Shown one piece after another: positions 25,275 to 34,076 of a stretch of DNA of 64,000 nt (the first letter of the stretch is position 1; every line of letters starts with the position of its first letter). The notes under the pieces are model-generated. The model had not been told where the DNA came from. It made no database searches and saw only the letters and a list, made by a program, of their open reading frames with translations. The stretch lies in the NCBI RefSeq assembly GCF_016107305.1, contig NZ_RCVR01000007.1, positions 62,001 to 126,000 of the forward strand, written 5' to 3'. The position numbers and the translations under genes are program-made. The stretch comes from Roseomonas sp. KE2513. GTDB taxonomy: Bacteria; Pseudomonadota; Alphaproteobacteria; Acetobacterales; Acetobacteraceae.

Positions 25275-25408
25275 TGGGAGACAAAATTCTTTGCGAACTC
25301 GCTTGAAACGGTTCCGTTAAGACCCACACGTGATTTGCATTTGTTGATGAAATCCGCCCCCTGCTCCCCACCTCACCGCGTCCGGCAGAAGAGGAGGCCT
25401 CCGCACCC
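25275..25408 (+). promoter_or_regulatory. AT-rich leader of the KaiC-like/kinase operon
   Basis: A 134-bp gap distinctly richer in A/T than its surroundings. It contains AACGG-TT-CCGTT (a short inverted repeat) around 25308-25319, then TGATTTGCATTTGTTGATGA. A promoter almost certainly lies here, but no -35/-10 pair stands out. The KaiC gene has GAGGAGG about 11 bases before its GTG. Confidence 0.4.
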
Positions 25409-26926
25409 GTGACCCGCTCCTTCGAGACTGTGCCGCCTGTCGATCCGAATCGCGCTTCTACGGGGATTGCGGGCCTGGACGACATCCTCGGCGGGGGACT
25501 GACGCGGGACCGTCTCTACCTCGTGGAGGGAACGCCGGGGACGGGGAAAACCACGCTCTCGCTGCAGTTCCTGCTGGAGGGTGCGGCGAAGGGGGAGGCG
25601 GGGCTCTACATCACCCTCTCGGAGACCGCCGAAGAGCTGCGCGCGGTGGCCGAGGCGCATGGCTGGTCGCTGGACGGCCTTTCCCTCTTCGAGCTGGCCG
25701 GCGACCTCGGCCTCGACCCGGAGAGCGAGCAGACGGTGCTGCACCCCTCCGAGGTGGAGTTGGGCGAGACGACGCGGGAGGTGATGCAGCGGGTGGAGGA
25801 CCTGCACCCCACCCGCGTGGTGTTCGACAGCCTTTCCGAGATGCGGCTGCTGGCGCAGAGCCCGCTGCGCTATCGCCGGCAGATCCTGGCGCTGAAGGGC
25901 TTCTTCTCCAGCCGCCGCTGCACGGTGCTCATGCTGGACGACCGCACGGCCGATCCCACGGACCTGCAGCTGCACAGCATCGCCCACGGCGTGATCTCGC
26001 TCGAGCAGGTGCCCCGCAACTACGGCGCGGAGCGGCGGCGGCTGCGCGTCGCTAAGATGCGCGGCATCAAGTTCCGCGGCGGCTTCCACGACTTCGTACT
26101 CGACACCGGGGGGCTGACCGTCTTCCCGCGGCTGATCGCGGCCGAGCACCACGACAGCTTCGCGTCCGCCCCTACCTCGAGCGGCAACGCCGACCTCGAC
26201 GCCTTGCTCGGTGGCGGGCTGGTGCCCGGCACCAACATTCTTCTCAGCGGCCCCTCCGGTGCGGGCAAGTCCACGACGGCAACGCACTGCGTGATGGCTG
26301 CCCTCGAACGTGGGGAGCGCGCGACCTACTACCTTTTCGACGAGGGCCTGGGCACCTTCCTGTCCCGCAGCGCGGCACTGGGGATGGACCTTCACCCTCA
26401 TGTCGAAGCGGGGCGGCTGACGCTCCGCCAGATCGACCCGGCCGAGCTCTCCCCCGGCGAGTTCGCCTGCCGCGTGCGCGCCGCGGTGGAGGGAGGATGC
26501 AGCTTCATCGTCATCGACAGCCTCAACGCCTACATGCAGTCGATGCCCGGGGAGAACTACCTTCTCCTGCAGATGCACGAACTGCTGAGTTATCTCGGCC
26601 AGCGCGGGGTCAAGACGATGCTCGTCCTCGGCTATCATGGGCTGGTGGGAGACGTGCGCGCCGATATCGACCTCAGCTATCTCAGCGACAGCATCCTCTT
26701 CTTTCGCTTCTTCGAAGCGGCGGGGCAGGTGCGGACCGCGATTTCCGTCGTGAAGACGCGCAGCAACGCGCATGAGCGGACGATCCGGGAGCTGAAGCTG
26801 AGCGCCGGCGGGCTGCAGGTCGGCGAGGCGCTGACGGATTTCGAGGGCGTGCTGACGGGCCTGCCCTCCTACAAGGGTGGGGTCTCCATGCTGAAGGACC
26901 GGCTGCCCCGGGTGGACGGAGCCTGA
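25409..26926 (+). CDS. KaiC-like double-domain RecA-family ATPase
   Basis: A 505-residue protein with two tandem KaiC/RAD55 domains. Domain 1 (about 15-245): Walker A GTPGTGKT at 41-48 and VVFDSLSEMR. Domain 2 (about 250-485): Walker A GPSGAGKST at 281-289, Walker B CSFIVIDSLNAYM, and VKTRSNAHERTIRELKLS, which aligns with the segment carrying the autophosphorylated Ser/Thr in clock KaiC (here a Ser). No kaiA or kaiB is near. Such proteins often pair with histidine kinases outside cyanobacteria, as here (6-bp gap). Likely role: ATP-dependent timing or signalling switch feeding the kinase. GTG start supported by an upstream GAGGAGG. Confidence 0.9.
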   Translation: MTRSFETVPPVDPNRASTGIAGLDDILGGGLTRDRLYLVEGTPGTGKTTLSLQFLLEGAAKGEAGLYITLSETAEELRAVAEAHGWSLDGLSLFELAGDLGLDPESEQTVLHPSEVELGETTREVMQRVEDLHPTRVVFDSLSEMRLLAQSPLRYRRQILALKGFFSSRRCTVLMLDDRTADPTDLQLHSIAHGVISLEQVPRNYGAERRRLRVAKMRGIKFRGGFHDFVLDTGGLTVFPRLIAAEHHDSFASAPTSSGNADLDALLGGGLVPGTNILLSGPSGAGKSTTATHCVMAALERGERATYYLFDEGLGTFLSRSAALGMDLHPHVEAGRLTLRQIDPAELSPGEFACRVRAAVEGGCSFIVIDSLNAYMQSMPGENYLLLQMHELLSYLGQRGVKTMLVLGYHGLVGDVRADIDLSYLSDSILFFRFFEAAGQVRTAISVVKTRSNAHERTIRELKLSAGGLQVGEALTDFEGVLTGLPSYKGGVSMLKDRLPRVDGA

Positions 26927-26932
26927 TCGCCC

Positions 26933-28948
26933 ATGGCCGAGCGCATACTCGTTCTGGCGCCGCGAGGGCGGGACGGCCGGGTCATCGAAGGGGTGATGCA
27001 GCGCGCCGGCATCACCGTCCAGCTCTGCAACGACCTTCCGGACCTGCATGAACGCCTGCAGGGCAAGGTGGGAAGCGCGTTGGTGACGGAGGAGGCACTC
27101 GTCGGGCCCGCGCTCGAGCCGCTGCTCGCGCTCTGCGAGGCCCAGCCCTCTTGGTCGGACATCCCCTTCATCGTTCTCGCGACACGCCAGATCGGGCGTC
27201 GTTCCGATGCCGCGACCCGCGTGCTGGAGCGCCTCGGCAACGTCGTGCTGCTGGAGCGGCCGGTGAACGCGGAGACGCTGGCGAGCGCCGCGCGAGCCTG
27301 CCTTCGGGTGCGGCGCCGCCAGTACGAGACGCGAGACCTCCTGCAGGAGCGCGAGCGGCGCGAGCGCGAGCTCAGCCTGCTGAATGAGACGCTGGAGCAG
27401 CGCGTGAGCGAGCGTGCCCAGGAATTGGAGAAGACGCGGGTCGCCCTTGAGTTCGCGCTTGATTCCGCGGGCATGGGATCCTGGGATCTCGACCTCGTCG
27501 CAGATACCTCCCGCCGGACGCCGCAGCACGACCGCATCTTCGGCTACGCGACGATGCTGCCCGCCTGGGGCCGCGCAACCTTCCTGGAGCACGTGCTCGA
27601 GGAGGAGCGCGAGGAGGCCGCCGCAGCCTTCGCGCGCGCGGCCGAGACGGGCGCTCTGGACGTCGAGTGCCGCATCCGCCGGCCCGACGGCGCCGTGCGC
27701 TGGATCACCGCCAAGGGCCGCGCCGGCTACGACGCGGCGGGACGTGCGGTGCGCATGGCCGGCGTGGTCATGGATACCACCGACCGCCGCGTGACCGAGG
27801 ATGCGCTGCACCAGGCGCAGAAGATGGAGGCGATCGGGCAGCTGACGGGCGGTGTTGCCCACGACTTCAACAACCTGCTGACCGTTATCGTCGGCGGGCT
27901 GGACATGGTGCTGCGGCGCCCGGAGCAGACCGAGCGCGTGACCCGCCTGGCGACGGCCGCGATGACCGCCGCACGGCGCGGGGAACAGCTGACGCAGCAG
28001 CTCCTCGCCTTCTCCCGCCGGCAGATGCTGCGGCCGCAAACACTCAACCCGAACCGGCTGTTGCTGGAGTTCGCGGGTCTCGCCCGGCGGGCTGTGGGCG
28101 AGGCGGTGACGCTGCGCTTCGACCTCGACCCCGCGGTCGACCCCATCCGCGTCGACCCCGCGCAATTCGAGTCGGCTGTGCTCAACCTCGTGGTGAACGC
28201 GCGGGACGCGATGCCCGAGGGGGGCGAGGTGACGGTGTCGAGCCGCAACGTGCACCGGGACACGCGCGCCACCAACGAGCGCGGCATCGCGCCCGGCGCC
28301 TATGTCATGGTTACGGTGACGGATACCGGCACCGGCATCGAAGCGCCGACTCTGCTGCGCGCCTTCGAGCCCTTCTTCACGACGAAGGAGGTGGGTAAGG
28401 GATCGGGTCTCGGGCTGAGCCAGGTCTACGGCTTCGCCCGGAGCGCCGGCGGCGATGTGGCGATCGATTCCGAGGTCGGCCACGGCACGAGCGTGCGGCT
28501 TTACTTCCCACCCTCCTTCGACGCGCCGGCCGAGGAGCCGGCAACGGCGCCGGGCAAGGTGCCGCTGCGCCCGGCGGCGAGCGGGGAGACGGTGCTTCTG
28601 GTGGAGGACGACGAGCAGGTGCTCGCCATGGCCGTCGAGAGCCTGGAGGAGCTGCGCTATAACGTGATCATTGCCCACAACGCGCGTGAGGCGCTGGAGC
28701 ACATCCACGGACCGGCGCGGATCGACATCATGTTCTCGGACGTGGTGATGCCGGGCGGCATGAACGGCGCGCAGTTGGCGGTGGAAGCGCGTCGGCTGCG
28801 GCCTGAGCTGAAGGTGCTCCTCACGTCCGGCTATGTGGGGGAGCCGCTGACGAGCAAGCCGATCGCGGACGACATGGACGTGCTGAACAAGCCCTATCGG
28901 CGTGACGAGCTGGCGCAAAAGCTGCGCGTGGTGCTGGGTCGCGGGTGA
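26933..28948 (+). CDS. Hybrid sensor histidine kinase with pseudo-receiver, PAS, kinase and receiver domains
   Basis: A 671-residue soluble kinase with no transmembrane segment. Residues 1-125 form a receiver-like domain with no evident phospho-Asp (pseudo-receiver). About 130-175 is a charged coiled coil ([20 protein letters not shown]), then a PAS domain (about 175-295). HisKA has His310 in [17 protein letters not shown]; the ATPase has [23 protein letters not shown] and [13 protein letters not shown]. The C-terminal receiver has acidic VEDDEQ and phospho-acceptor Asp603 in FSDVVMPGG. It is co-transcribed with the KaiC-like gene, suggesting that it reads out that protein's state. No output DNA-binding gene is adjacent. 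Confidence 0.93.
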   Translation: MAERILVLAPRGRDGRVIEGVMQRAGITVQLCNDLPDLHERLQGKVGSALVTEEALVGPALEPLLALCEAQPSWSDIPFIVLATRQIGRRSDAATRVLERLGNVVLLERPVNAETLASAARACLRVRRRQYETRDLLQERERRERELSLLNETLEQRVSERAQELEKTRVALEFALDSAGMGSWDLDLVADTSRRTPQHDRIFGYATMLPAWGRATFLEHVLEEEREEAAAAFARAAETGALDVECRIRRPDGAVRWITAKGRAGYDAAGRAVRMAGVVMDTTDRRVTEDALHQAQKMEAIGQLTGGVAHDFNNLLTVIVGGLDMVLRRPEQTERVTRLATAAMTAARRGEQLTQQLLAFSRRQMLRPQTLNPNRLLLEFAGLARRAVGEAVTLRFDLDPAVDPIRVDPAQFESAVLNLVVNARDAMPEGGEVTVSSRNVHRDTRATNERGIAPGAYVMVTVTDTGTGIEAPTLLRAFEPFFTTKEVGKGSGLGLSQVYGFARSAGGDVAIDSEVGHGTSVRLYFPPSFDAPAEEPATAPGKVPLRPAASGETVLLVEDDEQVLAMAVESLEELRYNVIIAHNAREALEHIHGPARIDIMFSDVVMPGGMNGAQLAVEARRLRPELKVLLTSGYVGEPLTSKPIADDMDVLNKPYRRDELAQKLRVVLGRG

Positions 28949-29024
28949 GGCCGAGTTCCTCCCGCGCGGTGCGGCGGGCTGGAAAACCGGTGGCTCCGCT
29001 ACGATCTGGTGGCGTAGCGCGCGT

Positions 29025-29252
29025 TCAGCGCGTGCCGATCCGTGAGAGGCGCCTGAGGCATTCGGGGCAAGTGACGGCCTCGGCCGGCGGTTCCGCCCAA
29101 TAGGATCCCGCGCCGGGCTCATCGGCGCAGAGGGACATGCGGCAGTTCGGTGTCACGGCATGGAAGACGGCGGCCCGCCCTCGCGTCGGACGGCCAGCTT
29201 TCTGGAGCGCGACGAAGGTGCGGCCGGCGACGGTGATGGCTGTCTGTTGCAT
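29025..29252 (-). CDS. Small Cys-containing hypothetical protein
   Basis: A 75-residue protein starting MQQTAITVAGRTFVALQKAG and ending CPECLRRLSRIGTR. Cysteines occur as CRMSLC and CPEC, which could form a small zinc-ribbon-like site. An in-frame upstream start at 29336 adds a low-complexity extension that I consider unlikely. I believe similar short proteins are found in Acetobacteraceae and Methylobacteriaceae, which cannot be checked here. Function unknown. Confidence 0.55.
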   Translation of the reverse strand: MQQTAITVAGRTFVALQKAGRPTRGRAAVFHAVTPNCRMSLCADEPGAGSYWAEPPAEAVTCPECLRRLSRIGTR

Positions 29253-29380
29253 GGCGCGCCTTGGATGGCGATCCATTCGCCCGAGGTCAATCGTTTGCAA
29301 GGAATGGTTTCGATTGCGGATTCGTGCCGGTTTCAACTCGCGGTGCCGAATGCGAGGGCTGGCGACAGAAGGATAAGACG

Positions 29381-29929
29381 ATGAGGTTTTGGAGGGTGGT
29401 TCTTCTCTGCGCGTCGATGGCCTTCACGGCGGTCGAGGCACCCGCGGTGGCGGCGGAAGGCGGAAAGGATTCGCGGCATGCGAGTGTTGGTGTGGGTTAC
29501 CGCGCGCATCCGGTTGTACGCTCGGTCGGGCAGTGGCACGCGCATCAGGCACGGGCGCAGGAGCGGCGGCCCGCGATCCGCCGTGGTCACGCTGCCGTGA
29601 CCCAGCGCGGCCGTGCCTCCATCTATGCCTCCAGCCTTGCGGGGCGGCGGATGGCCGATGGCGGGCGCTTCGATCCCCGTTCGGATTCCGTGGCCAGCCG
29701 GACGCTGCCGCTGGGTGCCCGGGCACGCGTGACGAACCTGCGGAACGGTCGCAGCGCAGTCGTGCATGTGCGGGACCGCGGTCCGCACGTGCGGCATCGC
29801 ATTCTGGACGTCAGCCCCGGCGTCGCCACGCGGCTCGGTATGGGGCGTACCGGCACCGCGCCGGTGGCAGTCACGCCACTGCCGGGCCCCTCCACACGGG
29901 CAGAGGCGGGGACGCTTCCCCGCCGCTGA
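29381..29929 (+). CDS. RlpA-like septal-ring lytic transglycosylase/DPBB-domain protein
   Basis: A 182-residue exported protein. The signal peptide MRFWRVVLLCASMAFTAVEA is followed by a basic region and then the double-psi beta-barrel domain: QRGRASIYASSLAGRRMADG, SRTLPLGARARVTNLRNGRS, VHVRDRGPH and LDVSPGVATRLGM. RlpA proteins bind or cut denuded peptidoglycan at the septum. There is no SPOR domain here, unlike E. coli RlpA. ATG at 29381 is preceded by AGAAGGATAAGACG. Tail-to-tail with the MYG1-like gene (4-bp gap). Confidence 0.85.
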   Translation: MRFWRVVLLCASMAFTAVEAPAVAAEGGKDSRHASVGVGYRAHPVVRSVGQWHAHQARAQERRPAIRRGHAAVTQRGRASIYASSLAGRRMADGGRFDPRSDSVASRTLPLGARARVTNLRNGRSAVVHVRDRGPHVRHRILDVSPGVATRLGMGRTGTAPVAVTPLPGPSTRAEAGTLPRR

Positions 29930-29933
29930 ACCG

Positions 29934-30896
29934 CTAAGCCGCCGGCAGCGCGCGCCGCGCCATCTCCACCGCCCCGTCACGCGAGCGTGCGGCGCCGACG
30001 AAGCGACGCACATGAACGAAGACCGCGTCCGCGACGCCCGAGCGCTCGGCCAGTTCCGTGTCCTGAAGGCCCGCCCATTCCTCCGGCAGCGGCTGGCGCT
30101 GGGCGAAGGAGCCGGGCTCGGGCGGCATGGTGTCGAGCATCCAGTTGCCGTTGGAGGCAGGGCTGACCGCGAAGAGCACGGGCAGGTCGTGCGCGAAGAC
30201 GGCGCCTTTCCAGGGCATGCCGCGCTCGAGCACGAGGATGCGCGGGTCCTCCCCGGCCTGATGCGCGGCCAGCACGCGCGCATCGGCCGCGTGGCGCGCG
30301 CGCAGCCCTTCCACACGGCGGCGCAGGACGCCCTCCATGAAGGCGGTCGCCTCCAGGAAGGCGGCATCGCCGGCGGTGGGGCCTTCCGAGGCGGGGTCGT
30401 CCCAGGACGGGTTGAACTCGCCGACCAGCGAGGCGAGGCTCAGCGTGTCGTCCACCAGGGGACCGGTCATGGAGACGCCGTTGTCCACCTCGTCGATGCG
30501 GCGCACGAGCTTGCGGTCCAGCTCCGCCGCGATGGCGGGGGCGAAGCGCGCGCTGTCCGAGACCTCCAGCAGCCGAGCCACCGCGTGTTCCCCATAGACC
30601 TGCCAGACAAGGCCGGCGGAGGAGAAGGGCGTGCCGTCCTCGCGCGTCGGAGCGCCGCGCTGGTGGTGGTCGAAGCGCTGGCGCGCGGCGTCGAAGGTGG
30701 TGCCGACGTCCCAGACGATGTCGGCGGCCGCGATCGGCTCCGGCTTGCGCGTCCGCACCAGCCGGTGGTCCTCGCCCGGCGTCCGCAGCGCGAGGGCGAG
30801 GCGCAGCACGGCGTAAGCGAAGACCTCGTCGCAGTGGAACTTGCCGCTATGCGTGACCAGAAGGGGCATCCCGCCGGCCGCTTCCAGGGCGCTCAT
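29934..30896 (-). CDS. MYG1-family (UPF0160) DHH-like metal-dependent hydrolase
   Basis: A 320-residue protein. The N-terminal motif VTHSGKFHCDEVFAYAVLRL and RFDHHQRGAP are the diagnostic metal-binding segments of the MYG1/UPF0160 group, related to DHH phosphoesterases; eukaryotic MYG1 is reported to act as an exonuclease. Other blocks: RKLVRRIDEVDNG, SLVGEFNPSWDD and FAVSPASNGNWMLDTMPPEP. The ATG at 30894-30896 overlaps the M3-peptidase stop as ATGA, so it is translationally coupled to it. A start ten residues later (MPLLVTHSG) is possible. Confidence 0.88.
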   Translation of the reverse strand: MSALEAAGGMPLLVTHSGKFHCDEVFAYAVLRLALALRTPGEDHRLVRTRKPEPIAAADIVWDVGTTFDAARQRFDHHQRGAPTREDGTPFSSAGLVWQVYGEHAVARLLEVSDSARFAPAIAAELDRKLVRRIDEVDNGVSMTGPLVDDTLSLASLVGEFNPSWDDPASEGPTAGDAAFLEATAFMEGVLRRRVEGLRARHAADARVLAAHQAGEDPRILVLERGMPWKGAVFAHDLPVLFAVSPASNGNWMLDTMPPEPGSFAQRQPLPEEWAGLQDTELAERSGVADAVFVHVRRFVGAARSRDGAVEMARRALPAA

Positions 30897-32920
30897 GCCG
30901 CCACCAGGCCGCGGCCACGCAATAGTGCGGCGGTGCTCGGCTCCCGCCCGCGGAAGGCGATGTAGAGCTCCATCGGATCGCGCGCGTCGCCGGCGCTCAG
31001 CAGGGTGCGCAAGCGGGCAGCCGTCGCGGGGTCGAAGGGATCCCCGGCCTCGGTGAAGGCGTCGAAGCCGTCGGCGTCCAACACCTCCGCCCACATGTAG
31101 GAGTAGTAGCCCGCCGCGTAGCCGCTGCCGGCGAAGAGGTGCTGGAAATGCGCGGGGCGGTGGCGAAAGCCGATCTCGGGGGGCATGCCGATCTCCGCAA
31201 GGAATTCCGCTTCGAAGCGGTCGGTGTCGATGGATGCCGGATCGGGATGGCTGTGCAGCGCCATGTCGATGAGGGCTGAGGAGGTATACTCCACCGTCGC
31301 GAAGCCCTGGTTGAAGTTGCGCGCCGAGAGCAGCCGCTCGCTCAACGCCTCCGGAAGCGGCTCGCCCGTGCGGTGGTGCAGGGCGTAGTGCCGCAGTGTC
31401 TCCGGCAGCGCCATCCAGTGCTCGTAGATCTGCGACGGCAACTCCACGAAGTCGCGCCGCACGGAGGTGCCGGACTGCGCGGGGTAGCGCACCCTGCTCA
31501 GCAGCCCGTGCAGCGCGTGGCCGAACTCGTGAAACAGCGTCTCCGCGTCGTCGAAGCTCAGCAGCACCGGCTCAGACTTCGCAAAGTTGTTGTTGTTGAC
31601 GATGACGGGGGAGACGGGCGCGTCGAGATCTTCCTGGTCGCGGTAGCTGCTCATCCAGGCGCCGGAGCGCTTGCCCGGCCGCGCGTAGGGATCGGCCAGG
31701 AACACGCCGACATGCCCGTCCGCGTCCCGCACCTCGTAAGCGCGGACGTCGGGGTGGTAGAGCGGCACGTCGTCCCGCGGCGTGAAGGTGACGCCGAAGA
31801 GGCGGGTCGCGGTGTCGAAGGCGGCCCTCTGGATGTTGTCGAAGACGAAGAAAGGCTTCAGCTCCGCCTCGTCCAGCGCGTAGTCGGCCAGGCGGACGCG
31901 CTCGGCGAGGAAGCGCCAGTCCCAGGGGGCGATCTCACCCTCGAAGCCCTCCTGGCGGGCGAGGGCGAGCAGGCGGTCGCGTTCGGCGGCAGCCTTCTTC
32001 TTGGCGGGTTCCCAGACCTCAGCCAGCAAGCCCTGCACGGCGGTCGCGCTGCCGGCCATGGTGTCGGCGAGGCGGAAGGCGGCGTAGGTCTCGTAGCCGA
32101 GCAGCCTTGCCCGCTCCGCCCGCAGCGCCAGGATCTCGGGGATCAGGGGGCGGTTGTCGTGCTCGCCGGGATGGGTGCCGCGCGCGATCCAGGCCTTGTA
32201 GGCGCGCTCCCGCAGGTCCCGCCGGGCGGAGAAGGTGAGGAAGGGCTCGATGAGGGAGCGCGAGAGCGTCACGGCGTAGCCGGGGATGCCGCGCTCGGTG
32301 GCGACCGCGGCCATGCCGTCGCGGAGGAAGGCGGGCAGGCCCTCGAGGTCGCCCTCCTCGAGCGCCATGTGCCACTCGTTCTCGTCGTGCAGCACGTTCT
32401 GGCCGAACTGGGTGTGCAGCACGGCCAGGCGCTCGGAGATCGCGGTCATGCGCGCCTTTGCCGCCTCGTCCAGCGCCGCGCCGCTGCGAATGAAGCCGAG
32501 ATAGGTGCGCTCCAGCAGCCGGCGCTGGTCCTCTTTCAGGTTCAGCTCCTCGCGGCGCTCGTGCAGGGTGCGCACCAGGGCGAAGACCTGCGGGTCGAGC
32601 GCCACGCGCATGCCGTGCTGGGCCAGCCGGGGCGACATCTCCCGATCCAGCGCTTCCAGATCGGCGCCGCCGAAGCTGTAGACGAGGTTGGAGAAGACGA
32701 GGCTCACCCGCGCCAGTGCCCGGCCGCTGCGCTCCAGTGCCTCTATCGTGTTGGCAAAGCCGGCCGCGGCGGGATCGGTGCCGATGGCCGCGATCTCCTC
32801 CAGGTTCTCTGCAATGGCAGCCTCGAAGGCGGGGGCGAAGTGCTCCGGCCTGATCCGGTCGAAGGGCGGCAGGCCGAAAGGGGTGTCCCAGGCCGACAGG
32901 AGGGGATTGGTCTCGCTCAT
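30893..32920 (-). CDS. M3-family oligopeptidase (PrlC/Dcp-like)
   Basis: A 675-residue zinc metallopeptidase degrading short peptides in the cytoplasm. The zinc motif HEFGH is at 464-468 (DDAETLFHEFGHALHGLLSR), followed by the third-ligand region ELPSQIYEHWM. SGYAAGYYSYMWAEVLDADG near the C-terminus is characteristic of M3A members such as oligopeptidase A. There is no signal peptide. ATG at 32918-32920 (MSETNPLLSAW) chosen over an upstream start at 32947, because it matches the family's beginning. Confidence 0.94.
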   Translation of the reverse strand: MSETNPLLSAWDTPFGLPPFDRIRPEHFAPAFEAAIAENLEEIAAIGTDPAAAGFANTIEALERSGRALARVSLVFSNLVYSFGGADLEALDREMSPRLAQHGMRVALDPQVFALVRTLHERREELNLKEDQRRLLERTYLGFIRSGAALDEAAKARMTAISERLAVLHTQFGQNVLHDENEWHMALEEGDLEGLPAFLRDGMAAVATERGIPGYAVTLSRSLIEPFLTFSARRDLRERAYKAWIARGTHPGEHDNRPLIPEILALRAERARLLGYETYAAFRLADTMAGSATAVQGLLAEVWEPAKKKAAAERDRLLALARQEGFEGEIAPWDWRFLAERVRLADYALDEAELKPFFVFDNIQRAAFDTATRLFGVTFTPRDDVPLYHPDVRAYEVRDADGHVGVFLADPYARPGKRSGAWMSSYRDQEDLDAPVSPVIVNNNNFAKSEPVLLSFDDAETLFHEFGHALHGLLSRVRYPAQSGTSVRRDFVELPSQIYEHWMALPETLRHYALHHRTGEPLPEALSERLLSARNFNQGFATVEYTSSALIDMALHSHPDPASIDTDRFEAEFLAEIGMPPEIGFRHRPAHFQHLFAGSGYAAGYYSYMWAEVLDADGFDAFTEAGDPFDPATAARLRTLLSAGDARDPMELYIAFRGREPSTAALLRGRGLVAA

Positions 32921-32950
32921 GCCGCTATAGGTGGCGATGTGCCCCACGGG

Positions 32951-34000
32951 TCAAGCCGTGGCGGTCATTCCATCGGGCGGCGGGCCGGAGGAGCCGCGCT
33001 GCACCAAACCGGAGGCGAGGACCAGCGTGCCCGCCTCCGCACCCTGGTGGATACGCTCCAGCAGCAGCCGCGCGGCCTCGCGGCCCATCCTCTCGTGCGG
33101 GATGCGAATGGTGGTCAAGGGCGGCTCGATGAGATCCACCATCGGCATGTCGTTGTGGCCGGTGACGGAAATATCCGCGGGGATGCGAAGGCCAGCCCGG
33201 TGGCAGGCATCATAGGCGCCGAGCGCCAGCAGGTCGTTCGCGCAGGCCAGCGCCGTGACGCCGGGGCAGCGCGTGAGGAGGAGGGTGGCGGCCGCCTCTC
33301 CCTCGGCGCGGCCATAGGCCGTGGCGGCCTCTACCCAGCCCGGGGGGATGTCCAGGCCTGCGGCGGCCATGGCGCGCTCGAAGCCCTCCCGCCGTAGCAG
33401 GCCGGTGGAGAGGGGAGCGGGGCCGCCGACATGGGCGATGCGGCGATGGCCGAGGCCCACGAGATGCTCGACCGCGAGCGCCATGCCGCCGCGGTCGTCC
33501 GAGACCACGGCGGGCACGCCCTCGCCGCCGCTGCGGTTGACGAGCACCGTGGGCAGGCCGCGCAGGCGGCAGGCGGCGAGCGCGGGGTCATCGCGCAGCG
33601 ACACGGTGGCGAGCAGGAGGCCGTCCACGCGGCGGGCAGCCAGCTCGGCCACGAACTCGGCCGCGCGCTCGGGATCGTCACCGGGATCGGCGACGAGAAG
33701 AGCGTGGCCGTCCGCCGAGAGGGCGGCCGCGGCGGCGGCGAGGATGGGCGCGAAGACGGGGTTGGCGATGCCCGGCACCAGCGCACCGACAAGGCGCGAG
33801 CGCCCGGTACGAAGCGACATCGCCGCCGCGTCCGGCCGGTAGCCGAGGCGCGCGGCGGCCTCCTGCACGCGCTCCGCAACGGGGGCCGCGACGAGGTGCC
33901 GGGTCGCGGAATTGAGCGCGCGGGAGGCCGTGGAGGGGTGCACGCCCGCCTCCTCCGCGACCTGGCGGAGATTGATCGAACGAGGGATGGGTGTCGTCAT
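32951..34000 (-). CDS. LacI-family transcriptional regulator
   Basis: A 349-residue repressor. The N-terminal helix-turn-helix and hinge are INLRQVAEEAGVHPSTASRA and ERVQEAAARLGYRPDAAAMS. The periplasmic-binding-protein-like ligand domain includes LVGALVPGIANPVFAPILAA, VSDDRGGMALAVEHLVGLGH, CANDLLALGAYDACH and ISVTGHNDMPMVDLIEPPLT. It is divergent from the dioxygenase operon (76-bp gap containing a palindrome), so it probably controls that operon and itself. The ligand is unknown. Confidence 0.93.
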   Translation of the reverse strand: MTTPIPRSINLRQVAEEAGVHPSTASRALNSATRHLVAAPVAERVQEAAARLGYRPDAAAMSLRTGRSRLVGALVPGIANPVFAPILAAAAAALSADGHALLVADPGDDPERAAEFVAELAARRVDGLLLATVSLRDDPALAACRLRGLPTVLVNRSGGEGVPAVVSDDRGGMALAVEHLVGLGHRRIAHVGGPAPLSTGLLRREGFERAMAAAGLDIPPGWVEAATAYGRAEGEAAATLLLTRCPGVTALACANDLLALGAYDACHRAGLRIPADISVTGHNDMPMVDLIEPPLTTIRIPHERMGREAARLLLERIHQGAEAGTLVLASGLVQRGSSGPPPDGMTATA

Positions 34001-34043
34001 TGTCACCAAGATAGCGATTGCGGAGCCGCTGTGAGGGGCTATA

Positions 34044-34053
34044 CAATCGATTG
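34044..34053. promoter_or_regulatory. Candidate LacI-family operator
   Basis: CAATCGATTG, a perfect 10-bp palindrome with the central CG usual for LacI-family operators, in the gap between the LacI gene and the dioxygenase operon, 24 bp before the latter's start. Flanks (ATA on the left, CAG on the right) extend the symmetry only weakly. Role inferred from position and symmetry. Confidence 0.5.
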
Positions 34054-34076
34054 CAGAGGAAATGGGAGGGCAATCC

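Noticed and set aside
25373-29122. A 1249-codon open frame on the minus strand
   Set aside because: It is antisense to the KaiC-like and kinase genes, which have full domain signatures. Its His/Arg/Gln-rich low-complexity translation is the usual shadow produced by GC3-biased codons.
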